Assembly: GCA_936450465.1 (NCBI GenBank)
Contig: OW388297.1
Span: forward strand, 28,910,387-28,974,386
Origin: Gibbula magus
Lineage: Eukaryota > Mollusca > Gastropoda > Trochida > Trochidae
Direction: 5' to 3'
DNA length: 64,000 nucleotides
Shown here: piece after piece, positions 63,201-64,000 of the stretch
Layout of the letters: each line of letters opens with the position of its first letter
Numbering within the stretch: position 1 is the first letter of the stretch
Notes under the pieces: model-generated
What the model saw: only the letters and a program-made list of their open reading frames with translations
Database searches by the model: none
Told to the model about the DNA's origin: nothing
Position numbers and translations under genes: made by a program

Positions 63201-63536
63201 TTTGCATATCTCTTAACTTTCGAACAACACCAAAGGCAACAGAGGAAAACTCACATGCCACATGAACGATCACATTACAGGAATCAACTCCAGCGCGGGT
63301 CTCGCCCCTGTGATCCACCATGATGTTGGTCGCTGTACATGTAAACTGTCCTGCTGTCTCTACACGCTGAGCTCTGTGAGTCACCAGTTGACTCAGTGTA
63401 CTGTTCTGGAGGATCTCACTCCCCCGGGTCCAGGTGATGAGGTCAGGAGAGGGTGAGGAGTCCACTTGACACGACAGTGAGAACGATGTGTTCTCCAATA
63501 CTGTGTATTCTCGAGGACAAACGACTTGGGGTGGAT
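39225..63536 (-). CDS. Multi-exon immunoglobulin-superfamily transmembrane receptor (5' incomplete)
   Basis: Seventeen exons are proposed on the minus strand: 13 Ig-domain exons, one transmembrane exon and three short tail exons. Together they give 5,228 nt in one continuous frame: 1,741 complete codons ending in TGA. No signal peptide is present, so the start lies beyond 64,000. The ectodomain alternates type B domains (four Cys: PExxC, strand B, YxC of strand F, SC near the end) and type A domains (no core disulfide; YxWRK and REGxGxQ motifs). Every Ig exon except B7 ends one base into a codon, with that base usually T directly before GT, and the next exon usually starts AT/AC, so domains are mostly joined by a split Tyr codon giving V-L-Y-P-P, a common Ig linker. 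Type I topology with an extracellular N-terminus is expected. Adhesion or recognition is the likely role; no orthologue is recognised. Confidence 0.88.
39678..39716 (-). CDS. Proposed 39-nt tail exon
   Basis: Bounded by a good acceptor (GTTTTGTTACAG) and donor (GTAAAT). In the frame carried from the preceding microexon it encodes a basic stretch, QPVTCIKMKKLS. The length is a multiple of three, so it could be skipped without frame change. Supported only by splice-site quality and frame closure. Confidence 0.42.
40009..40027 (-). CDS. Proposed 19-nt microexon of the cytoplasmic tail
   Basis: Sequence TTTACAG | 19 nt | GTACGT. It takes phase 1 from the transmembrane exon and leaves in phase 2, encoding Gly-Ser-Arg-Ser-Lys-Lys, a typical basic stop-transfer flank. 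Located 2.6 kb from the transmembrane exon across an intron with LINE remnants. Confidence 0.4.
40402..40930 (+). pseudogene. Decayed non-LTR retrotransposon (LINE) reverse transcriptase C-terminus
   Basis: The frame from 40,402 encodes a 121-codon stretch with the pattern seen downstream of the polymerase domain of many LINE proteins: W.TKVRHMLCSNGF..VW..QGV.N...F...F.QRM.D.FISEWY..I. A stop interrupts it; after a frame change the sequence continues FRCGRVPLEIDTGRMN, then C.VC....IEDEYHFLLIC (40,790-40,925), a Cys/His cluster typical of these termini. Antisense to the Ig gene, in its last large intron. Family match is from recall of the pattern, not a search. Confidence 0.75.
41385..41935 (+). 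pseudogene. Second decayed LINE 3'-end fragment
   Basis: Broken frames encode LGKWQNELNE....TWETI, then LTWFQYSIIHRFLPTND, then HICTFCKIEQDQHY, matching the W..I/ WFQYRIIHRILPTN / C.FC...E...H arrangement of the C-terminal zinc-finger-like region of L1-type reverse transcriptases. Later in-frame text (FILEYLEKRRYVINLIISIVRYGIY) resembles the last residues of such proteins. Several stops and shifts; not functional. It is from a different LINE type than the fragment at 40,402. Confidence 0.7.
42454..42540. repeat. Long near-perfect hairpin, 42-bp arms, 3-nt loop
   Basis: Left arm 42,454-42,495 (starts AGAACAAGAAGATTTTCTGG), loop TTT, right arm 42,499-42,540 (ends CCAGAAAATCTTCCTGTTCT). Forty of 42 positions pair. 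Weaker complementarity (GTATAT/GTATAC) continues outside. It lies in the intron just downstream of the transmembrane exon. It could be a foldback element or, if transcribed, a hairpin RNA precursor. Confidence 0.85.
42653..42796 (-). CDS. Ig receptor: membrane-proximal stalk and transmembrane exon
   Basis: Acceptor GTTACAG at 42,797; donor AGAG|GTACTG. Encodes GFEPSNSPVGLLPRH, then a hydrophobic span of about 27 residues beginning LLPYIIYIGGSFLVVVAVVL and ending TAVTAVL, followed by KIRG as stop-transfer sequence. Enters and leaves in phase 1 like the Ig exons. This anchors the protein in the membrane with the Ig domains outside. Confidence 0.9.
42947..43219 (-). CDS. Ig receptor: Ig domain B7 (membrane-proximal)
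   Basis: 273 bp, acceptor TTTTCAG, donor GTGAGT. Four-cysteine domain: PTIVC, strand B VTLSC, strand F GTYTC, and SLC near the end; core Trp in LTWHRG. Sequons NSS, NQS and NAT. The exon ends in A rather than T, so the junction with the stalk reads Thr. Confidence 0.93.
43523..43807 (-). CDS. Ig receptor: Ig domain A6
   Basis: 285 bp, acceptor CTCTCCCAG, donor GTGAGG. Type A domain: LVFEDEDLHLSLP in place of strand B with Cys, YTWRRV around the core Trp, ADTGLYLVKLSN on strand F with no Cys, then TEGQGVQFVSV. A single Cys (DPC) lies after strand B. More GC-rich than the other exons. Confidence 0.92.
43808..45917. other. Intron between exons A6 and B6
   Basis: 2.1 kb. Contains a CTAGGGGAGATAACTCTACAAG motif at 44,018 and the GGAC-rich interspersed repeat described separately. 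Nothing else recognised. Confidence 0.7.
45225..45505. repeat. Interspersed repeat with a GGAC/GACG run
   Basis: Two internal copies of a GAAGACTGGTACCAAAT segment (45,279 and 45,422) followed by ACGGACGAACGGACGGACGG. Similar GGAC runs end the elements at 49,274 and 50,459, though the 5' sequence differs. A reading frame on the minus strand across the run (RPSVRSSVCP) is a by-product of the run and not a gene. Confidence 0.6.
45918..46187 (-). CDS. Ig receptor: Ig domain B6
   Basis: 270 bp, acceptor TTTCAG, donor GTACGT after a C (not the usual T), so the junction codon with A6 reads Arg. Cysteines at PEVSC, LTLSC, GKYKC and LASC; Trp in IMWSRDD. Sequons NSS and NVT. The (VD)S-G-R segment between strand F and the last Cys is shared with B7. 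Confidence 0.93.
46607..46888 (-). CDS. Ig receptor: Ig domain A5
   Basis: 282 bp, acceptor CTGTCCAG, donor GTGGGT. IVYEGSDVLLSVPP, YRWRKEG, SGSYIIEVTN and RHGRGLQHVAL are the type A landmarks; no core Cys pair, one isolated Cys (PPDC). Sequons NIT and NLT. Confidence 0.93.
46889..47537. other. Intron between exons B5 and A5
   Basis: 649 bp, no repeats or other features recognised. Confidence 0.7.
47538..49190 (-). CDS. Ig receptor: Ig domain B5 with a ~450-residue Ser/Gly/acidic insert
   Basis: 1,653 bp in one exon; acceptor TTTCAG, donor GTAAGT. The ends are a type B domain: GPEMTC....VSWRRI at the N-terminal side and VQYETFDLI....DEGVYEF....SASCNFNLHIL at the C-terminal side. The insert sits between the strand C Trp and strand E. 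It has no Cys, many SG/SGSG dipeptides next to Glu/Asp (potential glycosaminoglycan sites), sequons NSS and NTT, a furin-like RGKRR (48,625-48,639), and about four diverged ~57-residue repeats (HQL.VSER.D.SET... GS.AIEI..IY) at about 47,734-48,450. The core Cys of strand B is Ala (codon 49,123-49,125) and that of strand F is Phe (47,620-47,622), while the outer type-B pair is kept. Confidence 0.9.
47734..48450 (-). repeat. Coding repeats of ~57 codons inside the B5 insert
   Basis: On the minus strand HQL occurs at three places, two of them 60 codons apart; IEI at three places spaced 57 and 56 codons; and IYG/MYG/IYD spaced 58 and 56 codons. A fourth, C-terminal copy is degenerate and ends in a run of SG dipeptides. 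Diverged tandem duplication within an exon. Confidence 0.75.
49274..49756 (+). repeat. Interspersed element, copy 1 (hairpin start, GGAC run, CCCCCG end)
   Basis: Starts GTGAGCATGGCTCAC followed by ATACCCCCG, and ends with GGACGGAAGGACGGACGG, CGCTATATACCCCCG and GTATAATA. It shares both ends with the 940-bp copy at 50,459, in the same orientation, with a different or deleted middle. No coding capacity; class (SINE or MITE-like) undecided. Confidence 0.72.
50093..50374 (-). CDS. Ig receptor: Ig domain A4
   Basis: 282 bp, acceptor TTTTAG, donor GTACGT. Type A: PVFEGSHVTLSLPP, YSWRKEG, ESGMYIIKMFN, KEGRGVQTVTV, and no Cys at all. Sequons NIT (twice) and NES. Flanked on both sides by copies of the same interspersed element in the introns. 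Confidence 0.94.
50459..51398 (+). repeat. Interspersed element, copy 2 (940 bp)
   Basis: Begins GTGAGCGTGGCTCAC..ATACCCCCG and ends GGACGGAAGGACGGACGG, then a hairpin CCCCCGACCT-TTTT-AGGTCGGGGG and TATAATA. Internally it contains a 169-bp spaced direct duplication (CCTAGTGGTGAAGAAGACAT at 51,063 and CCTAGTAGTGAAGAAGACAT at 51,232), each followed by a GATGAGATGAATAGTTTTTC segment and ATCGATCGGACAAAAAA. Confidence 0.75.
51399..51969. other. Remainder of the intron between exons B4 and A4
   Basis: AT-rich, nothing recognised. A short TATATAAATATATATTATTATATAA stretch precedes the B4 donor. Confidence 0.6.
51970..52251 (-). CDS. Ig receptor: Ig domain B4
   Basis: 282 bp, acceptor TTCTCACAG, donor GTAAGT. 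Cysteines at PEVTC, VNLTC, GVYTC and NMSC; Trp in VTWYWSG. Four sequons (NSS, NLT, NST, NMS). Only 86 bp of intron separate it from A3, the shortest spacing in the gene. It is the clearest reference against which the B5 insert can be placed. Confidence 0.95.
52338..52619 (-). CDS. Ig receptor: Ig domain A3
   Basis: 282 bp, acceptor ATTTCAG, donor GTAAGT. Type A: ITVFEGSNATLSQP, YEWKLRD, EAGSYMIRVRN, REGQGMQFISV; no Cys. Sequon NAT. A poly-Pro start (PPPP) follows the split Tyr codon. Confidence 0.94.
52841..53113 (-). CDS. Ig receptor: Ig domain B3
   Basis: 273 bp, acceptor TTTGCAG, donor GTGAGT. Cysteines at PEVFC, FQLQC, GEYDC and TGSC; Trp in VTWSKHG. Sequons NTT, NRS and NVT. Its upstream intron contains the large 29-bp minisatellite. 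Confidence 0.94.
53378..59549. repeat. Minisatellite, 29-bp unit, ~212 copies, intronic
   Basis: Consensus unit on the + strand GGGTTCTATACATACATCAG plus ACAGTGTAA, with variants (ACAGCAG, ACAAACATC, AAGAGAC, CTACAC, GTGTAC). It fills almost the whole 6.4-kb intron between exons A2 and B3. On the gene's strand most units contain GTATGT, and the variant TGCTGTATGTA is identical to the exon A2 donor region (TTTGCT|GTATGTACA). Higher-order copies are present: 56,553-57,538 repeats at 57,539-58,524 (986 bp = 34 units), and CAGAGAGTGTAAGG blocks recur at 54,071, 54,593 and 55,202 (18 and 21 units). Open frames across it are artefacts: 29 nt is not a multiple of three, so they show a 29-residue period. 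Confidence 0.97.
59550..59828 (-). CDS. Ig receptor: Ig domain A2
   Basis: 279 bp, acceptor TCTGTCAG, donor GTATGT. Type A: VRVLEGKTFSLICYV, YEWKKVG, DAGDYVIRLTN, REGRGLQIVNL. It has a Cys on strand B (LIC) with no partner on strand F, and a second Cys (KVC) at its end. Sequon NLT. Its donor lies in the first sequence related to the minisatellite; reading through it would add about 29 codons before a stop. Confidence 0.93.
59829..60855. other. Intron between exons B2 and A2
   Basis: 1.03 kb, with an AT dinucleotide run (60,491-60,518). No other features seen. Confidence 0.7.
60491..60518. repeat. Short AT microsatellite
   Basis: Imperfect (TA)n of about 28 bp, interrupted once by TTTATA. 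Confidence 0.85.
60856..61131 (-). CDS. Ig receptor: Ig domain B2
   Basis: 276 bp, acceptor TTTCTCAAG, donor GTGAGT. Cysteines at TVLC, FNISC, GMYMC and TGGC; Trp in ITWSREG. Sequons NIS, NIT and NMT. Preceded by A1 across a 244-bp intron. Confidence 0.93.
61376..61657 (-). CDS. Ig receptor: Ig domain A1
   Basis: 282 bp, acceptor TTCATTAG, donor GTAGGT. Type A: IDVFEGMTVTIGVP, YLWRKDV, DAGDYIVRVTN, REGHGVQMVKV; no Cys. Sequon NIT. Confidence 0.94.
62352..62424 (-). other. tRNA-like sequence (degenerate tRNA or SINE head)
   Basis: On the minus strand GAGGTAGAGCGTCC resembles a D-arm/A box and ATTTCGATTCCCGCC resembles a T-arm/B box, about 70 nt overall. The D-arm is short, acceptor ends do not pair well and the anticodon stem is poor, so this is a decayed tRNA or the head of a tRNA-derived SINE and not a working tRNA gene. 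Confidence 0.4.
62669..62829. mobile_element. Foldback/MITE-like element, 161 bp
   Basis: Left arm GATAAAACACTCTACCTCGG...TTATGCTTGG and right arm ending in its inverse (CAAGCATAACCTC...GTGTTTTATA) pair over about 44 bp with a few mismatches; weaker complementarity (AAGCTTTGGGGAAGTAAGACC against GGTCTAACATCCCTCTCAGC) continues inward, so almost the whole element folds back. No coding capacity and no clear target duplication. Confidence 0.75.
63255..63536 (-). CDS. Ig receptor: Ig domain B1 (first exon visible)
   Basis: 282 bp, acceptor ATATAG, donor GTGAGT. Cysteines at QVVC, FSLSC, GQFTC and VDSC; Trp in ITWTRGS; Phe replaces the usual Tyr of the strand F motif. Sequons NTS and NST. It enters in phase 1, so more exons must precede it beyond the window. 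Confidence 0.94.
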
Positions 63537-64000
63537 CTATATTAAAAGAGTGCTAACCAGATATTTCAAGGTTACGAAGTTTGTTTGGTCATATTTACAA
63601 TAACAAAGTGAACTATTTCCGTCGATGGGAAGACATGTTCCACACTCATAATAAATGTAATATATCACCTATATAGAATAATGCATATATGCCTGAAATT
63701 ACAATAAATATATATTGGTATAAAATGTTAGTGAATTGTAAACAAATAAAATAATGTAATGACTGATGAGGAATGATGTTAAAATGTGAAATATATATCT
63801 ACATGTGATTTGTTGTGTGATTCCAATGTGAGTAATATAATCATATTTGGTGAATATTGTTTCAATAGAGATAGATGAAAAGTCTCTCTATTTTGTAAAT
63901 CAAATATAACATTGAATAATTGGTAAAGTTGATCAGATGACTCATAGCAACTATGACTAAAACTATATCTCTAGTAAGGCCGGTAAATTGGTAGAATCAC
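63537..64000. other. Intron upstream of exon B1 (to the window edge)
   Basis: AT-rich, with no Ig exon, signal peptide or promoter seen. The next upstream exon (expected type A) is outside the window. Confidence 0.65.

Larger units (their letters stand above)
61658..63254. other. Intron between exons B1 and A1
   Basis: 1.6 kb. Contains a tRNA-like sequence (62,352-62,424) and a foldback element (62,669-62,829), described separately. The rest is unremarkable; short open frames around 62,845-63,108 show no recognisable content. Confidence 0.65.

Overview
The window looks like a piece of a mollusc-type invertebrate genome. It is AT-rich and dominated by non-coding repeats, with small exons separated by introns with ordinary GT/AG borders, two decayed LINE remnants, foldback/MITE-like elements and short GGGGAGATAACTC-type motifs that I recall (not checked) as common in molluscan DNA. 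There is no bacterial operon structure, rRNA gene or CRISPR array. Species assignment is not possible from sequence reading alone.

Region 1 (about 1-31,933) is a head-to-tail array of about 22 composite repeat units of 0.85-1.8 kb, all on the + strand. Units contain a long left module, one to four copies of a ~328-bp monomer (S), a ~120-bp tail ending in (TAA)n, and at some junctions a 52-bp minisatellite carrying a hairpin (AGGTCTTC.../...GAAGACCT). Junctions also carry a 14-bp palindrome whose arms vary in a compensatory way. One spacer (20,652-21,085) interrupts the array, and a 5'-truncated solo copy lies at 35,505-36,092. I see no gene in this region.

Region 2 (31,934-39,224) is mostly unremarkable spacer. 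It holds small foldback/MITE-like elements (34,075-34,135; 36,706-36,857), a 33-nt poly-C run, the truncated repeat copy, and a likely poly(A) signal for the gene of region 3.

Region 3 (39,225-64,000, minus strand) is one large multi-exon gene for a cell-surface immunoglobulin-superfamily protein, incomplete at its 5' end. Thirteen Ig-domain exons are visible in transcription order B1-A1-B2-A2-B3-A3-B4-A4-B5-A5-B6-A6-B7, followed by a transmembrane exon and a proposed short basic tail on three small exons. All Ig exons are symmetrical phase 1-1, most exactly 282 bp. Two domain types alternate: B with four conserved cysteines and A without the core Ig disulfide. Domain B5 is exceptional: its exon is 1,653 bp because ~450 residues of acidic Ser/Gly-rich sequence are inserted inside the Ig fold, and both core cysteines of that domain are replaced. 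The visible exons join in frame (5,228 nt; 1,741 complete codons before the stop, if the tail exons are right).

Introns of this gene hold a 6.2-kb, 29-bp-period minisatellite (53,378-59,549) that starts exactly at the donor site of exon A2 and whose unit contains that donor sequence, two LINE 3'-end remnants (40.4-41.9 kb), a 42-bp-arm hairpin (42,454-42,540), two copies of a (GGAC)n-bearing interspersed element flanking exon A4, another foldback element and a tRNA-like sequence. The three strongest leads are the structure-conserving palindromes of the array, the giant insert in a disulfide-less Ig domain, and the splice-donor-derived minisatellite.
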